In this document: in pieces, positions 14,021 to 25,703 of the stretch | How positions within the stretch are numbered: the stretch's first letter is position 1 | How the letters are laid out: each line of letters opens with the position of its first letter | DNA from: Diogma glabrata | Lineage: Eukaryota > Arthropoda > Insecta > Diptera > Cylindrotomidae | Length of the DNA stretch: 64,000 bases | Direction: 5' to 3' | Assembly (NCBI GenBank): GCA_963693315.1 | Contig: OY856187.1 | Location: 424,134,429-424,198,428 of the forward strand | The notes under the pieces: generated by a model | What the model was told of the DNA's origin: nothing | What the model saw: only the letters and a program-made list of their open reading frames with translations | Databases searched by the model: none | Made by a program: the position numbers and the translations under genes

Positions 14021-15325
14021 TTACTTCGGTCTGAAAGACCTAAGTATTACGTTCGTGAGCCAAAAGTGAAATTCTTACCCCCACTTTTTTTGGCATTTCT
14101 CGACGTTTTAGGACCTACTGATTCTAAAAGAGCAAAAAAAAATGTATGTCTGTCTGTCGGCCGGCCGTCTGTCTGTCATTACCTACGCTACATTGGAGGG
14201 ATCTAAAAAATTTTTTTTTCCAAAATACTCAAGATACAGCTTCGAAAGGACGCTGTGTTCGAAAGCTATACCGGAAGTGTGTCAAAAAAATCATTAAGTG
14301 TGTCAAAAATAGCAAATTTTCATATTTTTGGCTTAAAAGGCGTTCATTTTAAGTGATTACGAGCAGGAACATTGAATTTGGAGAAATCTTGATGGTAGGG
14401 ATTAAAATGTGAGATCAAAAACTAAATTATTGCATTATAAGTTTGTCAAAAAAATGTTGTCAAGTGTGTCAAAAGAAAGATTTTTATTAATTTTTTACCC
14501 AATTTTTTAGAAAAAAATAAAATTAATAGTTTGTATGACATGAACATTTATTATTATTATAGAGAATTATGGCATTATAAGTTTGTCAAAAAAATAATGT
14601 CAAGTGTGTCAAAAAATGATTTCATTTATTTTTTTAGCCAACTTTTTGGAAAAAAAATGTAGCTGTTTTTATGACGAAATGTAATTTAAAAAGGAAGTTG
14701 GACATGGAAATTTTTGAATTTGTTATAGTTTTTGAAATATTTTTGGAATTTTGAAAAAAGTTCGAATTTTTGATTTTGTAATAATTTTTGCAATATTTTT
14801 AGTATCTTGGAAAAAGTTTTAATTTTTGATTTTGTAAGAATTTTTTGAATATTTCTAGAATTTTAAAAAAATTTTATTTTTATTATAATTTTTGGAATTT
14901 TGAAAAAAATTTCAATTTTTGATTGTGTAATAATTTTTGCAATATTTTTAAGAATTTTGGAAAAAGTTTGTATTTTTAAGAATTTTTGGAATATTATTGG
15001 GATTTAGAAAAAGTTTAAATATTTGATTTTATTCTAATTTTTGGAATATATATGGAATTTTGAGAAAAGATTGATTTTATTTAATTTTTACAATATTTTT
15101 GGAATTTTGATTATAATTTTCCGGCAACGTATTGATGTTTCGTGTTTGTTTTGGTAATAAATTTTTAAACAGATACTTGTACTTTAACAAAGATTGATAT
15201 ACATCGCTGCCCAAAACTAAAAACCATGTCCTCATAAAAGTTTTTTGCCGAAAACTATATCAAAATCCTTAACCCAGACCGAAGTCTTGATATCTCAGAG
15301 CTGTGAGATTTCAGCTCCTCCATAT
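14021..15325 (+). mobile_element. Element B, near full-length copy with internal minisatellites
   Basis: It starts TTACTTCGGTCTGAAAGACC, which can fold into a short hairpin, and ends GAGCTGTGAGATTTCAGC then TCCTCCATAT; the words ACTTCGGTCT and AGACCGAAGT are inverted near the two ends. The interior holds a CCGGCCG-rich motif, two tandem units of about 140 bp (each beginning GTTTGTCAAAAAAAT and containing GTCAAGTGTGTCAAAA) and an array of about 55-bp A/T-rich units (14700-15120). The homologous empty site near 5472 in repeat R shows no target duplication. There is no open frame. Helitron-like behaviour is possible, but the canonical CTRR end is not evident. Confidence 0.78.
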
Positions 15326-15820
15326 TTTGTAACTAAGAAACTTCACGGTTTATATATCACCCGAATCGCGATTGAAAACTTATAGTGAATTGTTTTCGAC
15401 TGTACCGAACAAGTTCCAACATCGAATTATCGAATTTTGAATTCTTTTGGAATGCATTTCGATACAATAAAAATAACTCGGTGTTGGAACTGTACTGAAA
15501 TTTGTTCGGTACAGCTGAAAAGAATTCACTATTTGAAAAATATCACTTTTCTTAATACATAATAATTAGGTCTGTTCTAGTTCATGAAATTAATAAAAAT
15601 TAAAGTAAAATGAAAATATTCAAACATGTTTACATTTTATGGGATGCAATTTATCTTTCAGCGTTCACACGAGACACTTTATTCACTAACCGAAACTTGA
15701 AAACTGATTTTCATGAAGAAATAGAATTCAATTTTAAAGGGAAGTGTGTGTTGGTATTGAGTTATCAAAAAAAGAAAAAAGAGATAATGTAATCCAGACT
15801 TTCTAAAAACATTTAATGTG

Positions 15821-16192
15821 GATATAGAATACGTGCTAAGGGTTAATCATGGTGATTTATTTTAAAATTCTAATTAAGTAATAATGTTTAAACTTATTGA
15901 TTGCTTTCATAAAAACGTTAAAAATAAACGTAAGTTAAAGTTTTATACTAATTATTTTCCTACTAAGTAAAAATAAAAAATTTGTGTGTTGAATAGAATA
16001 TATTTTTAAGATAGACAGAATTTTGTAAAACATTAGAAAATTAAAGTGATGGAGCACATTTGCTAAAGTTTATCGCAAAAAAACAAGTTATTTATAAAGA
16101 ACATCCGAATTTTACATTGGCCTATTCAGAAAATATAGTTTTAGATTTTCTTTTGTAGAATTTTCGCTTTTTGTCAGTTATTTGTAATCACC
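15821..16192. other. Non-coding A/T-rich stretch
   Basis: Nothing recognised between repeat R and the next element B copy. Confidence 0.5.
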
Positions 16193-17471
16193 TCTAAAAG
16201 ACCTAAGAATGTAATATTCATGAGCCAAAAGTGAAATTCTTACCCCCACTTTTTTGGCATTTCTGGACGTTTTAGGACCCACTGATTCTAAAAAAGCAAA
16301 AAAATGTATGTCTGCCGGCCGGCCGTCATTACCTACGAAATCTAGAAAACCTCTGGACGGATTTCAAAAATTTGTTTTTTCAAAAAATAGGTATGGACAG
16401 GTCCAAAAGGACGATGTACCGAACAACTGTATGTGTATGTCGATAACTGTAACGGAAGTGTGTCAAAAAATTGTCAAATGTAAAATGTGTCAAAACAAGG
16501 AAATTTGCGTATTTTTTGCTTAAAAAACGTTCATTTTAAGTGATTATTAGTAGGAACATTGAATTTGGAGAAATCTTGATGGTAAGGATTGGTATGTGAG
16601 ATCAAAAATTAGATTATTGCATTAGAAGTTTGTCAAAAATGTTGTCAAGTGTGTCAAAAGAAAGATTTTTATTTATTTTTTACCCAATTTTTTGGAAAAA
16701 AATAAAATTAATTATTTATTACATGAAATTTTATTTTTATTATGGAGAATTATGGCATTATAAGTTTGTCAAAAAAATAATGTCAAGTGTGTCAAAAGAA
16801 TGATTTTCATTTATTTTTTTAGAAAAAAATAAAATTAGTTATTTGTATGAAATGAAATGTAATGAACATGAAATTATTATTATCGAGAATTTTATTGCAG
16901 TATCAAAAAAATATTGTCAAGTATGTCAAAAAAATGATTTCATTTATTTTTTTAGACAATTTTTTGTGAAAAAAAATTTAGCTGTTTGTATGAAGTAAAT
17001 GTGATTGAACATGAAATTGGACATGGAAATTTTTGAATTTGTTATAGTTTTTGAAATATTTTTGTATTTTTGATTTTGTAATAATTTTTGCAATATTTTT
17101 AGAATTTTGGAAAAAGTTTGATTTTATTTAATTTTTACAATATTTTTGGAATTTTGAAAGAAATATGAATTTGTGATTTTGTAATATTTTCTCGAAACGC
17201 TAAATGGAGAGGTTTTTGAGTAGTTTACTGAGTGTATTATCGTTTCTCTAAAGTCTGTTAATTTATGATCTGTTATGATTTGCCGGCAACGCATAGATGT
17301 TTCGTGTTAGTTTTGTAATAAATTTCTAAACAGAGATAAAAAAATACATGTACTTTAACAAAGAGTTATGTTTGATATACATCGCTGCCCAAAACTAAAA
17401 ACCATGTCCTCATGAAAGTTTTTTGTCGAGAACTATATCAAAATCTTTAACCCAGACCGAAGTCTTGATAT
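16193..17471 (+). mobile_element. Element B, copy truncated at both ends
   Basis: It begins inside the 5' hairpin (AAAGACCTAAGAATGTAAT) and ends at AGACCGAAGTCTTGATAT, lacking the terminal GAGCTGTGAGATTTC segment. It has three of the roughly 140-bp units and a shorter A/T-rich array than the 14021 copy. The 89-residue frame at 16254-16523 lies in shared repeat sequence and is not a gene. Confidence 0.75.
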
Positions 17472-18059
17472 TTTTTTATTGAATTTTGGGGATTTTATAT
17501 TATGAATACAATGTCAGATGTATGGTCGCCTCTAGTAGCCTTACATTTTTAGACCTTTCAATCGCTATTCCATATATTTCGTTAGAGTGTTTATTTAACA
17601 TTTCGTTTAAAGTGCTTCAACTAGAAGTGGAGTCGTTTGTAGCTCTTTTTTGCTTTTATTTACAACCCAAACGAATCGATTTATAAAATACATTTTTTAA
17701 AACGTACTTTAGACACATTTATATTCTAGTGATCTTTAATTAGTAAAGTTATTAAAATTTCATATAAAAACGTACTGCTGGAGATTTAGCAAGTGATTCC
17801 TCCATATGATCTGCATGTAGCTGGAGACCATCAGCATAATCCAACCTTCTAGTTACAACTGGATTATCACTCAATCTAAATGGTTTAAAAGCAAAAATGT
17901 ATGACAATAATTTTTTGACATACTTAACTAACAATTGGGTATTTGAGCCCAAAAGTATTGGATTGGAGTTCGCCGCAATTACTTTGAAAAACCGAATTTT
18001 GAAATCGTACTGTTTTAGTTTTGATTACAGTTTCGGATTACATGCTGACAGACAAACAT
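17472..18059. other. Interval between elements B and G, with one exon-like stretch
   Basis: A/T-rich non-coding DNA apart from the candidate exon at 17752-17875. Confidence 0.45.
17752..17875 (-). CDS. Possible orphan terminal exon, unknown protein
   Basis: On the minus strand a plausible acceptor (TTTTAAACCATTTAG) is followed by 40 codons of well-mixed amino-acid content, including LSDNPVVTRRLDYAD and ending SPAVRFYMKF, then TAA. The composition (Asp, His, Glu, Arg, Pro balanced) is unlike the Lys/Asn/Phe/Ile-rich translation of the surrounding DNA. I do not recognise the protein. Upstream on the same strand lies the foldback element G, so the rest of any gene would be beyond it. It could be a fragment carried by a transposon, a gene relic or chance. 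Confidence 0.25.
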
Positions 18060-19387
18060 CCCGAGCAGAAATTTGTCAGGGCTCAAGTAAGGCCCTGATC
18101 AGGTTTGCCCAAATCCGGATCAGGCATTTGTAGGGCTGCTTGATTGGGCCCTGATCATTAGTGTAACGCTTTTGCCCTATGAGCAGCCAAATTCTGTAAC
18201 TGTGAAGTGGTGGTGTTAAAAATTTCTTCATTTCGATTTTATCATTAATTTTTTATCATTTTACCATTTTTGCGATTCTGTTTGCGATTTGAGTGTTAAA
18301 AAATCTAATAGCAAGCGCCGCACTGTCAAACGTCAAAAATACATAAAATTAAATGTTTATTTTAACGTTTAACACAATTTAAACGCAAATTTTTACAAAT
18401 TTAAATATATATAAATATTTTGGAAGTTTAGTTTGAAAAATTAATCTGCATTTAATTTAGAAATGCAATTTTACAAAATCAAATCAGAATGACGTTATGG
18501 TGTTTTTTCATATAATGTCAATAACAACAAAAGAAACGATTTCATTTTATTGCCAAACAAAAAGTCAGTGTTAACTTTAAAGTTTCAAAACTTCAGTCAC
18601 TTAGATATTTTTGTGGTGAAGTGATGAAAAACTTATCACTTCACCGCTTCACAGTTACAGAATTTGGCTGCAGGTTCTGATTGGGATTACCGGATCAGAC
18701 CCTGATTGGGATAATCGGATCAGGCCCTGATTGGGATATCCGGACTAGACCTTGATATATACCCGAGCAGAAATTAGTTAGGGAAAGCCTGAATACAGTC
18801 AGGGCGTGATCAGGGTCAGATAGGGCAAGCCCTATTAGGGCAGTCTGATGTGGGCCTGCTCCGGACTTGAATTAGAATACCCTTTTAGGGCTAACCTTAT
18901 TTGGATATATACGGCCCTGATTCGATTTTTCGTATCTGACCCATAGTTAGGCAATCTGATCAGGGCCTGATACAAAATGCCTTACTAGGGTTTGCCCTAT
19001 TTAATATTATCTGGAAAACTTGATCAGTGCCTGATCCGTTTTTCCTAATCAGGGTCTGATTAGGCAAAAGCGTTACACTCATGATCAGGGCTCTATCAAA
19101 CTAGGGCTAACCTGATCAGGGCCGTATTTGAGCCCTAAGAAATTTCTGCTCGGGTATATTTCTAAAATTTCAGCTAGGGGTCAAATACGAAAAACCTGAT
19201 CAGCGCCGGATATATTCAAATAAGGTTAACCCTAAAAGGGTATTTTAGATCAGGCCCGGAACAGGCCCACATCAGATTGCCCTAATAGGGATTGCCCTTG
19301 TAGGACTGACCAGGCCCTGATCACCCTGATCACCAATCCAGGCTCTGACTGTATTCAGGATTTCCCTAACTAATCCCTCTGCTCGGG
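18060..19387. mobile_element. Element G: compound foldback element made of CTGATCAGGG words
   Basis: The end word CCCGAGCAGAAATT occurs forward at 18060 and 18762 and inverted ending at 19154 and 19387. Segment 18762-18956 is an inverted copy of 19387-19166, and 18060-18180 is an inverted copy of the stretch ending at 19154. The arms are packed with variants of CTGATCAGGG and GCCCTAAT. The forward and inverted ends interleave (A, B, A', B'), which suggests two foldback copies combined. There is no coding sequence. A separate MITE (18183-18671) sits inside. Confidence 0.8.
18183..18671. mobile_element. MITE nested in element G, GCAGCCAAATTCTGTAAC ends
   Basis: The inverted ends GCAGCCAAATTCTGTAACTG, continuing with TGAAG, are identical at both sides and enclose 489 bp without coding capacity. 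It interrupts the CTGATCAGGG arm: element-G sequence stops at 18182 and resumes at 18672. It is therefore younger than element G. Confidence 0.8.
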
Positions 19388-20668
19388 ATATTTGTTAGTG
19401 CTTCCTAAGGCTTCTTAAGTTATGATTTCTTAGGTTGGCGGAACCGCTATAAATAGATTATATAAAGTTTAGTTATTTATTAATGAATTGAAATTGGTCC
19501 CGTAGTTTTCGCGATTTCTTCACACATCAAATGTAAACAAGCAAATAAGTTTTGTTTTATTTGAACTAGTTATGATTCAAATCATCGAGAAAAGTCAAAA
19601 AATGGGAAGTAAAAATTTAAACATTTTCTCATGGCTCTAATACTAAGGTCTTTCAGATTAATGTTAATGCTGAAGTAATTGTTTAAATTTTAAACTCTTG
19701 CCAAAAAGTATGCATAATAATTTGTCGATAATTTGTGATTTGTGATGATAATTTGTCTTTTATCACACATGCATACAGGTAGCTTTTGCTTGGTTGAAAG
19801 CACATAATACCTACAAGAAATTTATACTACATGTGTCTTCAATATTATCCACACTTCAGAGTTTGTAAGAGAACGTTTGAAAACCACTTACCTTTAAAAA
19901 TTTAATTCACGCTTTTCGTCGTTGGAACTTGGCGTAACTTTTCATATAACATAATTTCAATCGCGTGTTACTTTACGCAAATAACTTATTTTAAAGCTCA
20001 GTTCAGAAATTGTAAAATGTACAATTGTTGTTTAGAATGTGTTTAAATTTTCTAACGATACCGTATGTAGACTAAATATGTCATCTCTTCTTTTGAAACA
20101 ACTTCCATTTCTAGAACTTTGTAAGTTAAACAGTGTAAAAGCTGCATCCGTAAAAGTTGCACCCCTCTTGTGAAAATAATTATTCTGTTGGTATATAACT
20201 ACCGTGAGTCAATTAAATTTAGTCACAATCTACTTCCTTGCATTGTCTCGATAAATAGTTTTAGTTCTCATAAAATTCTTGAATTTAGGGTTAAAAAAAA
20301 TCTATGCATTTTATGCAAATTAAATTTTGATTGATACAACGATTTCTTACCAAACAAGAAGTAGTATAAGTTTGTTATAATGTTTGTAATTTCTTTAATT
20401 TATTTTAATTAATATAAAAAGAATTGAGATAGGAAAAATTGGGACTGGCCAATTTAAAAACCACATTTCTCATATAGTAAAAAGATATATCTTACACGAT
20501 TTTTATGTTTTGACACTTTTCTATTAAAGTTTAGTTAAAACCGTAAATTCGAAATTTTTACTACTTTTACTATTCATTTTTACTTTCTTTTACTACAAGC
20601 AAAAAGTTATTATTTACTGTTTACAAAAACTCTATGAGAAAATATATAAAAAAACATAATATTTAAAA
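19388..20668. other. Downstream flank of lipase copy 2
   Basis: A/T-rich non-coding sequence with no recognised feature. No exact AATAAA follows the lipase stop closely; AATAAT-type words occur within 60 bases. Confidence 0.45.
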
Positions 20669-21897
20669 TCACCATACACGATTAGAATTTTCACCGTATG
20701 GATATGTTCCATGAGTTGTTAGAAAATAGTTCCCTTTGGCTGTAAAGTCAATAGCAAGTCCCATAATAATTGGTTTACTAGGACATTTTTTGATCCTTAA
20801 TGCTGTTAGTGAATTACAACGAATAGCTAAAAAGTTCTCTTTATTGCTAATATAAACAGACTCTGCCCATAACTGCCATGCTCTTGAATGTGAACAATAA
20901 ATGTCTATGCATCCAGGTTGTAATGCGACAACACTAAATAAAAAAAAGAAAAATTCAATTATCTTATAGTTAAATTTTTAATTTTTACTAACCCATTGGC
21001 ATAAAAATCAACATCTCCGACAGGTTGTCTTTGTCCTAATGCACCATTATTGGTATGAATAACATCAATAAAATCAGCATCACCACGTTGAATGCCTCCT
21101 AATGTTTCACCTTCGTTGAAACATGGATTTGCTGGATCCAATCCTGTTATACGTGCCAAAGATTCACCTGTCTCCAATGTAAAATGCCGGCCCACCGATC
21201 CAGAAATTTGTGCACCTAAACTGTGTCCGATAACGTGAATTTTCTTTGTGGGATATCCAGTTTGAACTAAAGTTACCAAAGCTTTGGCAACGTACTCGCC
21301 AACCAGTTCAGTATTAAATGCTGACCATGAATACAATGTATCAACAAAGTATGCTGAATTTAATATAATAAGGTTAATATCTCCACGTGATAGATATGCT
21401 TTTGAGATAGTCTCAAGTGAATTATCAAGCATATTGGGAATATTCGTTAACCATCCGCTTATGTAAATAGTTGTATTTTTGTTTGGATTGAATTCAGGAT
21501 GTCTCCACATTCCACCTGCTTCTAGCAATGGAAATGAAGTATTGCCGTAACTGTGTATTAGCATAAAGCTCATTTCTTCCATATTTGGAGTATATTTTGA
21601 GATTGTACCATTACCAGATAAAGCTAGTGAACAAAATTGATTTATCGCTTCAAATGCTACTTGAAATGGTAACCCAGCCAATGCTTCCTTGCCCATTGAA
21701 AATATTTGTAATGGTGAAGGAATAACGTCTGGAAGCTTCCTAGCTACACCAGCTGCTACTTCTATAGCTGAAGTAGGAATATCTCTTCCTTTAGCAATTA
21801 AACCACTACCGACACTTTGTAGTTTACTTAAATCCCAGACTTGGGCATTTGTGATGTATATCGTACAAATTGTTAGGAATATATAAATCGTCTTCAT
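20669..21897 (-). CDS. Secreted lipase / phospholipase A1-like protein, copy 2 (complete)
   Basis: The gene joins exon 1 (21897-20993, 905 nt), a 59-nt intron (donor GTTAGT, acceptor TTTAG) and exon 2 (20933-20669, stop TGA), giving 389 residues. An in-frame Met 14 codons upstream (21939) exists. The Met at 21897 is preferred because it gives MKTIYIFLTI..., a normal signal peptide aligned with the other copies. Seen: SGW near residue 147-149 (oxyanion region), GHSLGAQ with Ser226, GLDPANPCF with Asp254, CSHSRAW with His317, and a Cys-rich C-terminal part (IRCNSL, KKCPSKP) typical of the lipase fold. It is probably an extracellular acyl-ester hydrolase. Its sequence is close to copies 1 and 3 throughout. 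No full lid loop is visible, as in phospholipase A1-type members; this is a family inference. Confidence 0.93.
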
Positions 21898-22330
21898 GTT
21901 GGTAGTTATAAAAACAGTGAGCTTAAATAATTCTAACAAGATGAAAAATTATTTTAGTAATGAACCAAAGATTAATGATTTTAATAAATGAAAAACTAGA
22001 AATCAAAATTTAATGAGCTTGAGAATTTAATGAGTCAATAAAAATTTACTCAGCAGTCAGCGCAGGCATTATTTTTAGCATTTCATATTGTTTGCTTACG
22101 GTTTACGTTACCTGATAGAGAAAATCCTGATTAATATTTATGGGATGGAGTTTTGAGTTCAAAGACGCTTAAAAAAAATATTTCTACTTCACCACAATTT
22201 TAAATTGTGTGAAGTAATGCAATCTATCGAGAAAAAAAAATCTTACCTACCCTAAATTTTGTTTTTTCTTTTGTTTTGGACCGTTCTCTATCTAAATAGC
22301 CAATAAAAATTTTGGTGTTCGTCTGTGTAT
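21898..22330. other. Upstream flank of lipase copy 2
   Basis: Probably contains the promoter of the lipase gene, but no clear TATA box and initiator pair was identified. Confidence 0.4.
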
Positions 22331-22412
22331 GGGTGGGTGGGTGTGTGGGTGTATGGGTGGGTGCGGGGTGGGTGTGCGGGTGGGTGTGGGTGTGGGTGTG
22401 GGTGGGTGGGTG
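22331..22412 (+). repeat. GGGT-rich tract with G-quadruplex potential
   Basis: More than a dozen GGG runs separated by one to six bases (GGGTGGGTGGGTGTGTGGG and similar). It stands out in A/T-rich DNA and meets the usual G-quadruplex pattern. It probably arose as a GTGG minisatellite. Confidence 0.85.
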
Positions 22413-23977
22413 TTTGACCTTTCTGCATAGGATCTTGATGAAACTTTAGCAAATGATCAAGGTTCACTTGAAAATGGAAGATCTGGATTCATTTTAAATT
22501 TGGACAAAATGGCGGGGGTTTCCCGACCACCTCTAACTTTAAATCTTCAATAACTTCTAATCCCGGCTTATAATCTTATGGAAACTTGGTATATAAGGTT
22601 TAAGTACTTTTTCCAATATTTCTGCATACCAACTTCCCGTTTGACACTTTCGGTTAAAAAGTTTTTTTATCAGGTGTTTATCCCTACTGTAGCCTATAAT
22701 TACCGATCGATTTTTATGAAATGTTGGTAAAAGCTTTCAAGTATCATGAGATGGATTTTATTAGCTTTTGTATTACATTGGATATAGGGTTCGGGTCTAC
22801 CATACAACAGATGGTTATTTCCACTCTTTTTTATGTTTGTTGGGAGCATACAACATTCGTTCGTGTATGAATTTTGATGACACTTTGAAAAAAGATGCAA
22901 ATATGTATGGCAAGAAACTAATTAGTTTTTGAGCGATAGTGAACAAAGTGGTGTAGGTGTCCCATACATCTGTTTTTTTGAAAGTCCAATAATATCTGTA
23001 CCTGATAATCGAATTGGATGAAACTTCGTACATAAGCATTTAGTACGGTTCATAACAGTTCTGCAAACCAACTTCCGATTTTTTATCTCTGGAAAAAAAT
23101 TTTTGAGGTGAAAACTTCTTCAAAACACAGATTTTTCCGTAGGTAGTAAGTTAGTCTGATCCGTCATGCTTTAAAGTGAAATGCTAAAAATAATTGTAAA
23201 TAAATAATCTATCTATCATTTCTTAACGTTTCAAATTGCGTTGTGGATATCGTCCTCGACTGATGTGCAGTAGATAGTGAGTTTTAACCCCTGCTGTTGT
23301 ACATATTTTTTTTTAATTTTTATTAAATACCATTAAAATTATTTTTTTTTTATTTATGAATTCATAAAAATAATAAAAATTTCTTTATACGAATTTTAAA
23401 AAATTGATCTATAACGCAGTTTTTTAAAGTTATATCGCTCCTGTCTTTTGCAATTTGCATTCGAGTCATCATGCTAAATAAATATTGAATATATATAAAA
23501 CTGAAAGTATGTATGGCTGTCTATCCTTTATGCATTAATACATTAATCATCATGAAAATTTATGAAGTTGTTGTTTACGCTTAATTTTTGCTTTTTATTT
23601 AACTATCGTTTTAAACGGTAGTTTGCTTTGATCAATGTTTTTTTTATTGAACATAATCTTCACTAAATATGTTGTCGGCTTGGAATTGTATGTAATACAT
23701 GTTTCTAAAATAAAGTGAAGACTTAATACTTGTAACTTGATGCTTGATAAAATCGATTATATCGATTTAAAGCTCACAATTACGAGACGGAAATCGCATA
23801 AATTCTATACAAAGAAGCATAGCTTATGTATGATTAAACATGGATGGCAATCATGATAAATAAAATAGTTAAAAATGGTGGCACTTAGCCGATAGTGATT
23901 TGCAAACGGCAACAATACGCATTAATACCAATGAATTTGCTTAGCTTTCCGCAGGAAGATTTGTAAAATTTAAACTT
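22413..23977. repeat. Dispersed non-coding repeat with two related sub-units
   Basis: 22555-22685 and 22985-23120 resemble each other (GAAACTT.GTA.ATAAG, then ACCAACTTCC and later AAAAA.TTTTT), suggesting an internally duplicated mobile sequence. No coding region was recognised here or in the A/T-rich remainder up to 23977. Confidence 0.35.
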
Positions 23978-24036
23978 GTTGATCTATGGGTGTGACAACC
24001 ACGCGTACTTTAGTCCCTGCTATTGGCATATGAGTG
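23978..24036 (-). repeat. Fragment of element A 3' end
   Basis: GATCTATGGGTGTGACAACC, ACGCGTAC and TATTGGCATATGAG match, in reverse orientation, the 3' part of element A at about 13880-13940. Confidence 0.65.
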
Positions 24037-25184
24037 CTATTTTGACAATTATTTCAACAATTGACAATTGCTTACATTGTGAGGTTAGTGTGTGTAGTTA
24101 CCGGTTTATCGTTCTGACTTGTTTCTCATTTATTCTACTAATACGATCCAAATACTACTAATATGATATCAATTGATTGCGATTGCCAATGAAGTTTTCA
24201 CTTCTGCCGTGCGGTTTTAAGCACACTTTCTGTTTTTTAGTTTTTAGCATATGAAGTATAAAATTTTGTGTGCACCACTGGCATTACTGAGTATGCCCTC
24301 ATCAAGCGACATTAATCCCTGGGGCTGGATTACGTCGCTTTTCGGGCGTAATACCACCCATAACACTTTTGGTGCATAAAAAACTCAAAGATTTTCCGTT
24401 TCTTAAAACTGACTATTTTGTTTATTTACGAATCCTTTTATAAACATTTATGTTTAACGGCGAACAAACAAACTTGTATGGGTTGTCAGCAAACGGTCTC
24501 TACTACACAATACTTTTGGTTTAAAGAAGATCACTTCAATGATCCAATTCCACTTCATATAATTTTTAACTTTAGCGACTACCTAGATGATTATTCCTTC
24601 CTCCAAAACCCCCGATATACAAGCCTGATTCAGTTTTTAGCACAGAGAAAATCATGAACTTGTAGTGCCATTTTGAAATTAAAACTCAATAGAAAAAAAT
24701 TCAAAAAATCACCTTAAAGCCATCTAGAAAAATAAAACTCCGTATAAAAAAAATCAAAAAAATTAATCAAAAACACTAATCCATTTTTTTGCATATGGCA
24801 ATAATGTTCATTGTTTGTTGTTTGTTTTTTTTAAATGGCGTCAATGAATTGGGCTTGAAGAATATCGGAGGTTTTGCTTCCACCGTTATAATTAAATGGG
24901 AAACTGATTTGATAATTTAATCTGGTAAAAAGTTAACCCTGTTTTACTAGGGTAGAATTCTGATATATTTATATGCTCCAATCCATTACTGTTTTGAGAT
25001 TTTTGCAAAAAGAATTTAATGTTGTCGAAGAACAATATTTTGGTTGTTTATTGGTTCATGGGAAGCAAAAATGTTGATTTTTTAACGAAAAGAAAACGTT
25101 GATTGCAAAACAAATACTGAGAAAAGAATAATTTATCATTATAAAGATTAATAGATTATCAAGTTAGCAACCAACAAATAAAAT
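24037..25184. other. Non-coding stretch
   Basis: No gene recognised. The 79-residue frame at 24418-24657 has somewhat mixed composition but no family signature or splice context, so it is not called. Confidence 0.4.
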
Positions 25185-25703
25185 AATAGTACATTATTTA
25201 ATTAGGAGCTAAAGTGATACTTTTTGTGTTGAGTCTATAGTTTGACGGCCGACCGCAGGGAGGCTGACAATTAGAGACGAAACACAAAAAGTCACTTTTG
25301 CTCCGAATTAAATACACTATTTTTTCGGCAAACGTTTAAATTTTTTATAAATATGAAATTAAAACATCAAACTTTTTATAAATATGAATTTGTATCGTCA
25401 TAATTACTTCCAAAAAAGAGAAAAAAACATTTAAATTTGTATGAATAAATTTTTTTATCAAAACAGCCTTTTCAAAATTTCATAATATGAGAATCAACAT
25501 ATTTTTTGTTGTCATGGTTATACAATATGTTTGAAAAAATAACAAACTAACAAATGCTACTCTACAGCCTCCGTAATATTAAATAAAAATGGTGTTACTT
25601 TTGCTGTCGCTAGACGTTACTTTTGCTGTCAGGCTAAAAAGTATGACTTTAGCTAACTCGCTAGCGGCAGTAAGGTTAAACTTTACAGCCGTTTGCCGAA
25701 AAA
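25185..25703 (+). mobile_element. Element D, copy 1: hairpin plus TTTTTCGGCAAACG MITE
   Basis: The first 140 bases form a palindrome (AATAGTAC...GGAGC...AAAGTGA and its inverse ending at 25328). From 25321 to 25703 a second unit is bounded by the perfect inverted word TTTTTCGGCAAACG. The whole block recurs at 61214-61718. The open frame inside (from 25589) is made of repeated CTTTTGCTGTC words in both copies and is not a gene. Confidence 0.8.

Larger units (their letters stand above)
12756..15820. repeat. Repeat R, copy 2 (split by elements A and B)
   Basis: This matches copy 1 (2294-5963) over 12756-13312, a short bridge at 13990-14020, and 15326-15820. The first insertion is element A (13313-13989); the second is element B (14021-15325). 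The region that carries the gypsy insertion in copy 1 is uninterrupted here (about 13090). Comparing the two copies therefore supplies the empty site for all three insertions. Confidence 0.78.

Noticed and set aside
15610..15792. 60-residue frame MKIFKHVYILWDAIYL...
   Set aside because: The other copy of repeat R has a stop within it (after AIYL at about 5800) and no protein signature, so it is not a conserved gene.
24418..24657. 79-residue frame with TCMGCQQ
   Set aside because: Mixed composition but no family motif, conserved splice context or second copy.
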